From positions 4,437,896-4,501,895 of the forward strand of contig OY992837.1 of the NCBI GenBank assembly GCA_963921425.1: 64,000 nt of DNA, in the 5' to 3' direction. Of this stretch, positions 11,484 through 23,367 are shown one piece after another; positions within the stretch are counted from its first letter, which is position 1, and the number at the start of each line of letters is the position of its first letter. Source of the DNA: Dryas octopetala (lineage: Eukaryota; Streptophyta; Magnoliopsida; Rosales; Rosaceae). The notes under the pieces were generated by a model. The model did not search any database. It had not been told where the DNA came from and saw only the letters and a program-made list of their open reading frames with translations. Position numbers and translations under genes: made by a program.

Positions 11484-14230
11484 CTGGACCAAGTCAGCCT
11501 TCATGTCCAATCAAAGTTTGAGCTGGTATTGATATTATTCCTTGCCTTGTACTTCTTTTGCTTCATCCTGCAATGCTTAAATTGATATAGAACCTATGCA
11601 AAAAGAGAGAAAAATGAGTATGTGATCCAGTATGTCAAAAAATTCAAAAATTTTATGAGCCTATGAACTCTGAAGACCCTGGATAAGTTTCCTTTTAACT
11701 GGTTCTGTTACTTTATATGCTTTCTGTCTTTTATGTTTTTTTGGGTGGTAAGACTCCATTCTATGCATATGTGTGTAATTCATCATTTCATCCTACTTGA
11801 TTGTTAATATTTTTAATTTTGATTGACATACCATAATCTATTCATTTTTGTTTTTCAGCATTTGTTCTGTTGATATGTAAACTATAGTTGGTTTCTCATA
11901 GTTTTCAAGGTTAGGATTTGCCTCTTCTTTGTTGAGTCATTTGGGAGTAGAAGTATTAAGTTCTCATACACAAATATATACACTCACTATACATTGTAGT
12001 GGCCAGTACTGGCACTACTGTCTGTGACCAATCCACAAGGGCCAGCCATATACAACACCACCAAATCTCTCTCTTCTTTCTTCCACATGTTTATACATGT
12101 GTATGGTGTTAATATTGATGTCGATCTTATCAAGAATTCACAACTGCAATGTCAAGCTGATTGTCATCTCTAACACTATTTTTGGTAGGGAGATAGAATG
12201 GCAGGATGGATGGATAGGTAGGTAGATAGATGGAGGATGGATAGAGGGGAGGGAATATGGGAGTATTGATAGGGTGCCTGTTTTTGGATTGGAGGGAGAG
12301 TGGAGGAGGGGAAAGGAAAGTAGACAGGGAGGAGACCCCTCCCAACCCACCACAGTGAAGGAAAGATAAGCATCATAAAGACAACTTATTGAATTTCATG
12401 TTTATTCCCAAATCAACCCAAGTATTAAGGGTATAATTTTAGATATGTAGCTTTATATTTTTTGTCCTCCCTACTTTCCATCCCTTCTACCAAACAAGAA
12501 AGATATATCACATATTTTCTATCCTTTATCCTTCATGATTTAGCGTTTACATCCTTCCCAAATTTATTTTTGGGTGAGCTAAGAAAATTAAATCTTCATT
12601 GGTATAGAGTGCCTCTAGGTCTTACTTTTTGGAGTTTCTTTACCAATTTGAAAATTCCTTATTACTAGCATAATATTCATAATGGGTTTAGATTTTCTAG
12701 GCTTTTTATTTATATTCTTCTGATGAAAATTGTTTGTTTGAGTGAGTGGCTAGAAGATTTGGAACCATCTTTGCTTCTGCCTTTTTACCATATAATTTAA
12801 CATCGTGTTAGAAGCACGAAAAAATATAAAATAAGATTTGATGATTTGCTTAGCCATAATTTATAGGATGGTGAGGTTAATATAAAACATAAATGAATGG
12901 CAAGAAAAGACTAGAATATTAATTGAGTTTCATTTGAAGTCAATAAATAATTGTAGTGCTTTGCCAGATAAATGATGGTAGGTATCTAGTTGGGTGCATC
13001 TATGCCAATTAGAATTGATTTCCTTCTTCAGCTGAGCATATTGGGGTAAATTGATCTAATGTCTTGCTTTTTGTGGTAGGATGTGCTTGGCAACGTGCCT
13101 GATCTTCAGTTCACCCATCATGGATGTACCTGTAACAAGTTTTATACCTTTCTGTTTAGTTGTCTTTGTTTTTTCTGGACCTATTGTACCTAAACATTTA
13201 TTGTCATGGAAAAATAATTATTTGTTAATTGCACTTTCATCAGAAAAAGTACTTTCGAGTTATTATGAGGAAATGCAAACCCCCCCAACCCCAAAATGTT
13301 GATGGGATTGTTTGGCCTCTTATTTAGAATTGTTTGCTCAGCCACATTTGTGTATGTAGAAATTAAAACATAAATGGAATTTATTTGGTTCCTGAAGCTG
13401 ATTGAAATTAGATCGAGACATGTAGCCTACTATCTAAATATCAGCAACTTAACTGAGCTTATTCTAGCCTAATCTCAGAAAATGATCACCTTTAAGTTTT
13501 GGGCTGAACAATTCATTTGTAATCTAGCTGAGCCCAATTTCAGTCCAAAAAGAAAAAACTAGCTGAGCCCAATTGATCGTAAATTTCGTGGTACCATCGA
13601 ATAAATAAAAATTTAATTGCCCGCTTGGGACACATGACATGAGTCATGAAGCTAGGCTTCTACTGCTTAGTGGTATTTTTCAAGCGTGACACAGCTTACT
13701 ACTGACAGCAGATTTATTTATTTAATTATTCTTTGAAAGCCCCTTCTGCCTCTAATTACTCGCAAAAATACAAATGTTTAGGTAAACGCTATTGAAAATT
13801 TTATATTTATTGTTAAGCATCCACTGCATTTAATAACTACTGCACTAATTTAAACATTTATAATAAATTTTTTTCTTAATTTTTGTATAAGAACTTTGTC
13901 CAGTTGCAATAATGGACTAGCCTGCATCTTTGACCTCTTAAGCTGTTAGGACAAAAGATAAAAAGCATATACTAATGATGGAATTACCTGACCTGAGCTT
14001 ATCTCACCTCACTTCATTTTAATGATCCCTAGCTGTTTTGAATGCTATGGAAAATGTTATATAATTCTCAAATGCGTTTACCAAACATGCCAGAGGAATC
14101 TCATACCGAAACCTCGAAAAAGAAAAAATGCAACTCTAAAAGCCAGAGCATGCAGAATACTGATTTTATAGTGTTAAATTAGGGGATCAGCGAGATAAAC
14201 ACAACAAGGGTATATATATATCTAGGAGTA
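11484..14230. other. Intergenic DNA between the Sel1 and IREG genes
   Basis: AT-rich, with no open frame above about 70 codons and no exon-like homology. It contains a purine-rich GGATGG/GGTAGG-type stretch at 12180-12340 and a short direct repeat (CTAGCTGAGCCCAATT) at 13518 and 13558. Confidence 0.5.
12175..12505. mobile_element. Possible degenerate foldback element
   Basis: The left edge reads TTTGGTAGGGAGATAGAATGG, and the right edge on the opposite strand reads TTTGGTAGAAGGGATGGAAAG. Between them is a strongly purine-biased strand followed by AT-rich DNA. The arms are short and diverged and no target duplication is visible, so this is tentative. Confidence 0.3.
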
Positions 14231-14562
14231 GATGATGACACTATATTTTTCACACAAATTTTGACATAAGTTTTAAATTAGACCCATTTCATATAAGATT
14301 TCAACGATTCGAATTGCTTAATTTTTAGGTCTCTATTAAAGGATTTTTTTGCAAAAAATTAGGTAAATTGAAAATCATTTACCTATCAAGATTAAATGGT
14401 TAACAAAATACTCTTTGAAGGTAAATAATTTTTTATTTACCTAATTTTTTGCAAGGATAATCCTTTAATGAAAACCTAAAAAATAGACGATTCAAATCGT
14501 TAAAATTCTATATAAAAAATGGTCCCATTAAAAATTTGTGTCAAAATATAGTGCCATGAATC
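14231..14562. mobile_element. MITE with long terminal inverted repeats
   Basis: The two halves fold back on each other for roughly 150 bases. The left arm begins CACTATATTTTTCACACAAA at 14239; the right arm, read on the minus strand from 14553, begins CACTATATTTTGACACAAA. Shared inner blocks include AACGATTCGAATTG against AACGATTTGAATCG and GCAAAAAATTAGGTAAAT on both sides. There is no coding capacity. The CACTA start recalls En/Spm elements, but the three bases outside (TGA and CCA) do not match, so the superfamily is left open. Confidence 0.75.
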
Positions 14563-14991
14563 CTTTTCAAATGAACTTAGGGTTTGGATTTTTCATTAAC
14601 TGTTGGAAGAGTAGGGGAAGTTGTAGAGGAAAAGAGGTGGGTAGCAGCACGTGGCCTAGATTAAGTTTAGCTAGGGGCCTAGGTCTATCTCTCTGAGCCG
14701 CACAGGATACCCACCCAATTTTCTATTCATTCTGAATAGATCAAAAACGAGCAAAGATTCTTGTCAATATCTTTGTTGTATTAGTAATTACTGCACTACT
14801 GTTCAGTCTAATTTGCACCACGTAACAACAACACTACTCACTCTTATGCACGTATGCCATGTTCTAGATGATGCTGATGTGTTGATGCACCTACATATAT
14901 CATCATCATCATCATGTTCATGCATCACCACCATCATTGAGATCATCTGACATCTGCATGATCATCACCATCACAATAAGGAAGCTGAGAA

Positions 14992-17900
14992 ATGAATCAG
15001 GACGAGAGAGAGCCCCTTGTGGTTGTAGCCCAAGTGGAAGAACAGCCTTCTAACCCTCAACATGATTCTCTTCCTTCCCTTATCAGATATTTATACGTAG
15101 GCCACTTTTTGGCCAGATGGGATGCCAGGTTTACTTTTCTTATCTCTCACTACTCATTATTTTAATGTTGTCATGTATTCTTGTTGATGGGTTTTTTTTC
15201 CCAACTATAATTTGGACTTTCTTCATGATACTAAAGTATTTGTGTTTCAGTGCTTTTGTACAGTTTTGTTTAGATTCATTCCAAGGCAATTTGCTGCTGA
15301 AAGCTTTATTAAAATCAAGCAACTACTAGTAAATCGGTAAATTAAATTGCTGAAACTAAGTTGAGGATTTTGAACATGTTCATGCTCTCCATGGAAATGT
15401 TTGGACCTCTTGTGTGTGTGAAAGAATGTGTACCCTCCATGTCACATTGACTTTGATCACTCTGATTGTTGGGATCAATTTCACATGTACTTTGGTACAA
15501 GGATGACAGAAAGAGACTACTTGTTTTTGATATTCTATATCGTTTGGATCAAATTACTTTCTAATATTGAATTTTTCCCTTAAATTTTTGCAGAATGTGG
15601 GAATTCTCTGTTGGTTTATACATGATAAGCATTTGGCCAGACTCTCTACTCTTTGCTGCTATATATGGTGCGATGGAATCAGCCTCTACTGCACTTTTCG
15701 GACCCTTAGTTGGACACTGGGTAGACAGATTTCCATATGTAAAGGTAGGCCTATGAAAGCTCAGAAGAAAAGAGAGATATAGAGAAAAAAAAAAAAAATT
15801 GTTACATAATGTTTACATCTTACAACTTTATGGACAGGTTCTCCGACTTTGGTTGGTAACACAGAATCTCTCTTTTATGATTGCTGGAGGCACTGTGATG
15901 GCATTACTGGTCTACTCAGATTTAAAGCTCACAAATTTTAATGCTTTCATATCATTGGTAATATTAACCAACATCTCAGGAGCTGTTGGAGTCCTTTCCA
16001 CTCTTGCTGGTACCATCTTAATCGAAAGAGACTGGTAATTTGCTCACAGATTTTATGAGAATGTAATTGGAAAGTTTTGTATCTCTAAAAGCTTAGTTAT
16101 ACAGCTTGTCCTTTTGTAGTTTAAACTTATCTTATTCTCCAATTTCTTCTTGAACCCAATTTAAAATAACTCAGGGTGTTGTGATCTTTCAAATTTATTA
16201 AATATGTATCAATTTTCAAACACTCTACCTGCAGGGTGGTGGTGATATCAGAAGAGCATTCTCCAGAAGTACTGACAAAGATGAATTCGACCATCAGGCG
16301 TATTGATCTCTTCTGCAAGCTATGTGCTCCTGTGCTAACTGGCTTCATTATCAGCTTTGCATCACTAAAAGCTTCTGCTTTAACCTTAGCACTCTGGAAC
16401 ACCACATCTGTTTGGCTGGAATATTGGCTTTTCACTTCTGTGTATAATGGGATTCCGGCTTTAGGCGAAAGCAGCCAGAGGAAGATGTCAAGACCTTCAC
16501 AGAGTGATCAGGAAGGGAGCTCATCTAACAAGGAGAGAAGCTCCTTGCTTTCTCAGGAAAAAGATGATGCAGAATTGGCTGATGAGGAAAGCTGGATAAA
16601 GAGAATATTTGAAATGGTCTCAAGAATCCCTTATGTTGGTGCATGGAGAGTGTATCTGAAGCAAGATGTGGTACTTCCTGGAGTAGCTCTGGCTTTATTA
16701 TATTTCACTGTCCTCAGGTGATTACTACTTTCTCATTATTCTTCCTTCAACTAATCTTCAAAATACTGAAAATTTTACCATACGAACATTATATGACATA
16801 CAAACGCATTTTTAACCCTTGTATCTTGACGGGTTCACATTTCCACAATTAGGGTAAACGGTATCCATCATCAGATGTGTTTTTATGCCATACCGACATT
16901 GTACCATGGACAAATTGTCAAAATACCCCTTAATTTATATGCAACTTCCCCTAGCACTTACTTTTTTCTGTTCTTGTGGCTCTGGCTGTAAGGTTCTTAC
17001 CAAATCTGTTGTTCCAGCTTTGGAACATTGATGACAGCTACTTTGGAATGGGAATGTATACCTGCATACACCATTGGGATAGCACGTGGAATAAGTGCTG
17101 CAATTGGAATTGCTGCAACAATTGTGTACCCAATCTTGCAGTCTCAGATTTTAACACTAAGAACAGGACTCTGGTCTATCTGGTCTCAGGTAAAATTGAA
17201 AACAGTACATTAGAACAACAAATCCTTCTCTTCAACTTCAAGTGCAATTTTCAAATGGTCATATTTCTGGTGTTTATGTGGTATTCAATGCAGTGGACCT
17301 TCCTCCTATTATGCGTTGCTTCAATATGGGTGCATAATAATAGCCTTTTATCAGCATATATGCTGATGGCAGGAGTGGCTACTTCTCGGCTTGGGTTGTG
17401 GATGTTTGACTTAGCAGTAATCCAACAAATGCAGGTAATTAAGCACAACAAGATTTTCCCAATCTTATAATATATATAGATATATAATATTCTGGGATGT
17501 GTTTGATTGGTGATAATAATCCAAACCTCACTTTGGACAGGATCAAGTTCCTGAATCGGATCGTTGTGTAGTGGGAGGTGTTCAAAACTCCCTTCAATCC
17601 AGTATGGATTTGATGGGTTATGTCATGGGAATAATCATATCTAATCCACAGGTAATAACGTTTAACTTTCACCTTTCTGGTCCACCAAATATTAGGATAT
17701 AATATGCTGCATCAGTCAAGCTATAGGCCAAGAGGCAAGAGCCTAAAGACACACAACTTTTGTCATTTTCTTCAAATTTGAACTGGTTCCATTTTTGTTT
17801 TGCACGTAAAGACTCAAATAGTCCAGTTCATGTGTCAGTGTCTCCATGTTCAACCCTCTAATCCATGGTTTGAATCCATGATCCCTTGGCAAGTCTCTGC

Positions 17901-18300
17901 ACATTCTCATCATCTAGAATTTGACATGCACCACATCATGAGCATATTCATGTGACATTCATTACATGGTTTGTTTGTATGTGACATACAAACACATTTT
18001 TAACTCTTAGATTTTGACGGTGTCAGTTTGCCAATATTACGATATTAGATCTTTTCACCTTCAAATCTGTTTAAACTGTACCATTGATGAACTCTATATA
18101 TTAACCCATTTCTGTGTTTGCATTATTATTGTTGTGTTCAGGATTTCTGGAAGTTGATTCTGGTGTCCTTTGGTGTGGTAACATTGGCTGCATTACTCTA
18201 TACATTACATCTTTACCGCATCCGGAAGCACCTCCTTCACTTTGAGAAATTACCTCCGTGGCTTAAATGCTTTACAATATCACAATCTGAAAATGCATAG
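14992..18300 (+). CDS. IREG1: Ferroportin/IREG-type metal exporter (solute carrier 40)
   Basis: Eight exons (14992-15128, 15594-15744, 15838-16034, 16235-16717, 17018-17189, 17294-17434, 17541-17651, 18142-18300) join in phase to a 516-residue protein. Plant ferroportins export Fe, Co or Ni from the cytosol, at the plasma membrane (IREG1/FPN1) or tonoplast (IREG2). Diagnostic blocks are [98 protein letters not shown] and [19 protein letters not shown]. The hydrophobic pattern fits 10-12 membrane spans with a cytosolic acidic/Ser loop near residues 250-300. The start is the first ATG of a leader full of ATC repeats. Gene order next to SCAR2 and the Sel1 gene favours orthology with IREG1 (At2g38460) rather than IREG2; this is inference. 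Confidence 0.92.
16775..16930. mobile_element. Dispersed repeat in IREG intron 4
   Basis: This copy shares ATGACATACAAACGCATTTT plus a following CTTGACGG block with a second copy in intron 7 of the same gene (17965-18095). Its own ends are weakly inverted (AACATTATATGACATACAAA against the complement of the 16875-16910 segment). No coding capacity. Confidence 0.45.
17965..18095. mobile_element. Second copy of the dispersed repeat, IREG intron 7
   Basis: Contains GTGACATACAAACACATTTT followed by TTTTGACGG, matching the intron 4 copy. A short palindrome, TTTGTATGTGACATACAAA, sits at 17981. It lies just upstream of the last exon. Confidence 0.45.
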
Positions 18301-18540
18301 TAATTGGAATTGGCCTCCATTTCGTTCTTTGCACTATTGTTCATATCATATTTAACTTCTAAAGTTGGGCCTCCATCATGCTGCCATGTTTCATATGTAC
18401 ATTAAATTAATTAAACGTTTTCTCATAATGAGATGTGACCCAAATGTTATGGACAATATTATTAACCTTATAATTTCAAACAATATAAAATTAGCTTATA
18501 TGCATGCAAATTTTTAGCATTGTATTATTATATATATAGG

Positions 18541-18667
18541 CGTTATTAATTTGCCCCCCAAACTTTTAAATTAGCATCATTGAAAAAGTCTAAGACCTTG
18601 TTTATTGAAATTAGATATATAGAGAGCAAATTAATACAATTCCAATAGTTGGAGGAGTATTTTGACT
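18541..18667 (-). mobile_element. Short, decayed relative of the 19186-19582 MITE
   Basis: Read on the minus strand, it runs CAAAATACTCCTCCAACTAT, then TTAATTTGCTCTC, then GGTCTTAGACTTTTTCAAT, in the same order as the left arm of the better-kept MITE. Its other edge has TTGCCCCCCAAACTT, like the TIR start. It appears to be a shortened or half copy. Confidence 0.5.
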
Positions 18668-18878
18668 GCTTTTTCAACAAGAAACCAAGCATTTGGAAAG
18701 AATTAGAAAAACAATAGTTGGGCAAAGAGATTATGATCACCTTACATACTCTAACTCAATCTTCGTCACACAATTAATTACTTTAATGTCCTGCTTAATT
18801 ACAAACTCACGCTACTAGGCTCTATCTTGGTTACTCTTTGGAGCTTGGTCTGCATATTTGGGATAGACCCCCTTGTTT

Positions 18879-19185
18879 TGAGAAAGATCTCACATCGAAA
18901 ATTTGAGGCATTGCATAGTAACTTATAAGAGTTTTAGTTACTTTTCTCATTGCCAATTGGTTTTGGAATGGATGCTTGGATTTCTTTATGATATTAAAGC
19001 AGACTATCCACGTGTTGTGCCAAACGGCCACACATACTCCCTCGTCACCAAATATGAATTGTCTACGAGTTAGGCTTGAGTGATGTCGGACATGTTGTGA
19101 GAAAGATCTCACATAAAAAATGTGAGGTTTTGCATAATGGCTAATAAGGGTTTGTGCTACTCCTCTCATTACCAATTAATTTTGG
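18879..19185. repeat. Diverged direct repeat, about 90 bp units 218 bp apart
   Basis: Units at 18879-18968 and about 19097-19185 share GAGAAAGATCTCACAT, a GAGG..TTGCATA block, CTCATT.CCAATT and TTTTGGA at the same spacing. The layout could be the remains of a small terminal-repeat element, but the identity is not settled. The right unit is cut off by the MITE at 19186. Confidence 0.5.
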
Positions 19186-19582
19186 AGATTAATGCCATTT
19201 TGCTCCCCAAACTATTACACATGTATCAGTTTGCTCCCCAGACTTCTAATTTGAAAAATTAAGGACCCTGACTTTTTCAATTTTGTTAATTAAGGTTATT
19301 TCGTCAATTTATACATTTTTTATCTAAAATGTCGAGATGATCGACCAGAATTTAGCGAGAAACAAAAGAGAAAAAATGATGCATTAGGAAAAAATAATAA
19401 TAAGATCTAAATGGAAGGGACCATTTTGCCCTCAAAAATTTGGATAAAAAATGTGTAAATTGACGGAAGAACCTCAATTGGCAAAATTGAAAAAGTTAGA
19501 GTCCTTAATTTTTCAAATTAGAAGTCTGGGAAGCAAACTAATACAAGCGTAATAGTTTGGGGAGTAAAATGGTATTAATCCC
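19186..19582. mobile_element. Mutator-like MITE with 10-bp target duplication
   Basis: About 155-base terminal inverted repeats: left AGATTAATGCCATTTTGCTC, right (minus strand) GGGATTAATACCATTTTACTC. Long matched stretches such as CAGACTTCTAATTTGAAAAA occur on both arms. Flanks read TTAATTTTGG (19176-19185) and TTAGTTTTGG (19583-19592), matching 9 of 10, as expected of a Mutator-type 9-10 bp duplication. No transposase inside. Confidence 0.85.
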
Positions 19583-19639
19583 TTAGTTTTGGGATACACT
19601 GCCTAAATTCTTTCACTCCTCAGACTTGCATGCTTCTGT

Positions 19640-19755
19640 TGTTTGAGGATTATGTTGAATTGTGTAGGGGTAGGAATGTAGGATGATAGCTAGTCAGTGT
19701 TTTGTTGTTTTTGGGCCTTTGCCCCCGAGTCTACCAAAAAAAAAAAAGTGGCATA
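19640..19755 (+). mobile_element. 3' tail of a poly-A retroposon (LINE/SINE type)
   Basis: Ends TTTGGGCCTTTGCCCC..CTACC followed by about 13 A. A second copy with the same CTACC-A(n) end lies on the minus strand at 35130-35200. No 5' part or reverse transcriptase is recognisable; a truncated copy. Confidence 0.4.
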
Positions 19756-21219
19756 CTAGCCCAACCTCTAAAGTTAGCTGTCTATTTGTTGGGCCAAAAG
19801 TCCATTATTTTTTGGTTTTGAAAGTGTAGTAGGAATAGTCAGCATAGTTTTGCAACAGATGGTTTTGGTCAAAACTTGGAAACAAATGTCTCATTGTCTC
19901 CCACCGTACAATGACTTTTCGCAAGAGTCAAGGGGAGAAGGGGTGCCACAAATTTCCCAAGACTTAAAACAGAGAAGGGGGTTGTTCAAAACTTCAAATG
20001 CCTATTCCTATTCCTATTCCTACTGGCAAACGCAAAAGCTTATGTAATAGACTGCAAGTAGTTCAATAAACAGGAGAAGAAAACAGCACAGGAAATATGG
20101 AATATTGAATGAATGCATGTCGCTGTTAACAAATGATGATATAACTTTTTAGGGTAATTGTCTGCTGATCATCCAGTGATAACAAATTAAAGGGGGTAAT
20201 TTTTGTTTGAGGCTGCTGCTGCTGGCATGACTCATGAGGCATCAGCCTTGAGGCTTCAACATAAACAATAAATGAATAATATACGGTACATTGCTTGACT
20301 TAATTCATGTAATTAAAAACGGTAAAACCCCCGAGAGCGGTCTTTAATATATATTAAAGAATTACGGATAAATTTAGAGTTTAGATGATGTAAATTTAAT
20401 GTTTATATTAACATTATTTATAGTGGCATATAATAGTTTTTCTGACGGAAATCTTAACCAGAGTGCTATTTTATAGGTTTTCGTTAATTATGGTATGAAT
20501 CTGAAACATTTTTTATTTGTTTGCGGGTCAATCTAAAATACTCTATAGTTCGTAGGTATATTTTATAATTAAGCCTTAATTAATTGATGAAAAAGATGTG
20601 CAAACAAGAAAAACAAAACTTTCCCAGATATGCAATCACATAGTTAATGTTTTTGAGTTATAACTTATAAAGTTATAATATTGCGTACAAGTACTCACCA
20701 AGTCCTCACCTCACCCATTCCTGGCTATCAAGTTAATTTGTTTCGTATAATTAATTATTGGTTTCCAGAACTGTACGTTTGTGTGTTCCAGTTGTTTTCA
20801 ATTTTCCATGCATGTTTTCTTCAACCATTCGGTGATTCAAAACTAATTTTTAATTTTTTAGACATAATCTACTTCTCCTCCCTCCTGGTGTGGGTGCATA
20901 CGTACTGCATAGTCAGAGCAATTTGGACAGCTACTGGAACTATCTATCTATGCATTCTTTTATGAATTTACAGCTCTTTTATCTTCGCACTTTATATCAA
21001 TATGTACTTATTCTTCACTTTCCTCACCTTTAATCACTTTTTTATCTACGCACTTTATATTTATTCCTCACATTTAATCTCACATACATTCACCACCCTT
21101 TTACCCACACACACTATATATATATATCAATACTATCCTTGACTCCTTGTCCACTGATAACTCTATTACAAATTTCAACAGAAAAAAAAACCTGTATTAC
21201 AATAATTTAGAACATTTTT

Positions 21220-21300
21220 ATCATACAAACATAAATGTCATATAAACACACTTTCAATTCTTAAATTTTAAGAGATTTAATTTTTTACCAATAAAAATGA
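21220..21300 (+). mobile_element. Degenerate third copy of the IREG intron repeat
   Basis: CATATAAACACACTTTCAAT, TTAAATTTTAAG and a TTTTTTACCAATA block follow the same order as in the intron 4 and intron 7 copies of the IREG gene, with many differences. Confidence 0.3.
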
Positions 21301-22499
21301 TAAATCTTTTTACTATTAAATTTATTTATATGTCACACAGTATTTAAATAATTAAAAACCCTTTAATTTAGATTGATTGTGACTCTGACTCGATATGAGA
21401 TGGACAGAGAGGAGGAAAAGGTACCTGCTGCCGTACTACGATTTTTATTAATTCTAAAAGATAAAGAAAGTGGGTTTGGTTGCATGTCTAATTCTCTATT
21501 ATCATATAGTAGCGATCCAGAGTAGTGACTTGGTCATATTCATATGGTAACGTACAAAATGACTATTCAAATCTGCAGAAGCTTGGACTTTTAGATATTC
21601 AATGTAAGAATAGAAGGAACATCGAACATTTCACCACCAAAATCAACTTTAAAACATAATTAAACTTACCAATGTAAGCACTAAACATTCACCAGTGATT
21701 ACTTAGTGCCAAGTACCCATTGGCCCTCTTAAAGAGATATTATCATTAGTATTATTATTTTAATTCAATATGAGCATAGCCATCTGTTAGGAAAGAGACC
21801 CGTACCTAAATTAATTAATGACAACTCGTAGCTATTGTATGCTAATATGCTATGCAATATGCACAGACGGCACAGTGATAAATTTATTTGGGTGGGTGCG
21901 AATGATCCAAAATGATTATAAAATTATTAAGCATTTTAATTAGTCAATATTAAATCATTTCATGTACCAAAAGTGTACCTCACCACCCCGGCTCCTGCCA
22001 CATGGTTATCACCGGGTTCTCAAATCCGAGTAATTTTTCGGTGTCATTATGAATTCATAAATTTAATTTAGAGGGGGCAAATTCTAATAATAATAATAAT
22101 AATTAATCAAGACAGTAATTTGATCAAATACAACCATTAAACTATTTAAGCAACTGCAGTTCTTGGAGTGGCTTAGCTGTGAGAATTATAGAATTATTCC
22201 CACACCAAGTATGATTCCCTCTTTCCCTAATAAAAAAAAAAAAAGAAAAACTGTTTAAGCAAATGTAATTATATCCCATTTAAGTCTTATGCATGCCATC
22301 ATAAATACTATGATGTACTCTTTACGATCAGCCATAACATCAATGTTTTACCCTTTAGAATTCGGTTCATGAGAATGAAGAAAAATATGCAAGAAGGGGG
22401 AAAAATTATATTTATAATTATATTATTATAAGTAATTAATTAAGAAAAATATAATATTAGCGAGTGCAACTGATCACACTGACTCTCATTTGGAGCCAT

Positions 22500-22625
22500 G
22501 TGAACTTGTGAAGTTACTAATTCATTTACATTTTTTTATTAATCAACAAATGTTTTGTACGAGATTTGAACCAAAACATCCTCTTATAAAAAAAAAAAAA
22601 ACTAAATGCCATTGGACTAAATAAT
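22500..22625 (-). mobile_element. Relic of a tRNA-derived SINE
   Basis: On the minus strand a box-A-like TTAGTCCAATGGCA (22606-22619) is followed by a box-B-like GGTTCAAATCTC (22562-22573). A poly-T tract between the two boxes would stop RNA polymerase III, so the copy is dead. Confidence 0.45.
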
Positions 22626-23114
22626 TATTGACATTAATACACTTATGTTATAATACATAATTATTTATTAATACTACAATCTTAGATCAAATAATTAAAT
22701 TTGTAATCCAACTTAAATGGAATTAGATACAAATTTACTAAAACTTAACTATTTTAAATTCATACAAACATCGAACAAAACTAGGCATTTATAATTTTGA
22801 AATAGCTTTCAAAAACTTCACTTTCACTATATAAATGATTTGATCCTTCATTTATTCTTTGGCCAGCTCAAACATAGCAAAATTAACTCAACTCTAACCA
22901 GATGGATAGGTTCGCCTGATTCATCCTCCACCAAGATTTGATTTAAAGCATTAATATTCTATATTATTTATTTATTCCTGTACTACCACTGCCCCTTATC
23001 TTTGCTTTCTTTAAATCCTTCCTTTAGATCATATTATATAATATTTTCACGTGGCATATCAGAATAAATAAATTAATTCTCCAAGTAAATCATAAAATAA
23101 AAGAATGTAGGCAT

Positions 23115-23367
23115 GTAGCTAACGAAAAATTATTGTATATGATCATAATATTACGTGACAGACATAATAATTTGGTACTATCAATTTACTCAAATTATAA
23201 CAAGTGTATAATAATTAATTTCTAAAATCTTAAAATTTATGAAAAATCTTAAAATTTAAGAAAACTCCCTTAAGATTGTCCGCGTGTTATAATTTTAGTG
23301 AATTCGTAATACTACATTATTATGTCAAGTGTTATAAGAATAGATATAATAATTTTTCGTAGTTAAC
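23115..23367. mobile_element. Mutator-like MITE with 9-bp target duplication
   Basis: Element 23124-23358 (235 bp), almost entirely inverted repeat: left GAAAAATTATTGTATATGAT, right (minus strand) GAAAAATTATTATATCTATT, with the arms staying paired through ACATAATAAT and AAATTATAACA blocks. Flanks are GTAGCTAAC (23115-23123) and GTAGTTAAC (23359-23367), 8 of 9 identical. No coding capacity. Confidence 0.8.

Noticed and set aside
14855-14880. GATGATGCTGAT resembles part of miR172
   Set aside because: The match is broken and the area is simple ATC/ATG repeat in the IREG leader; no precursor hairpin.
17855-17895. GGTTTGAATCC in IREG intron 7 as a SINE box B
   Set aside because: No box A at a suitable distance on that strand.
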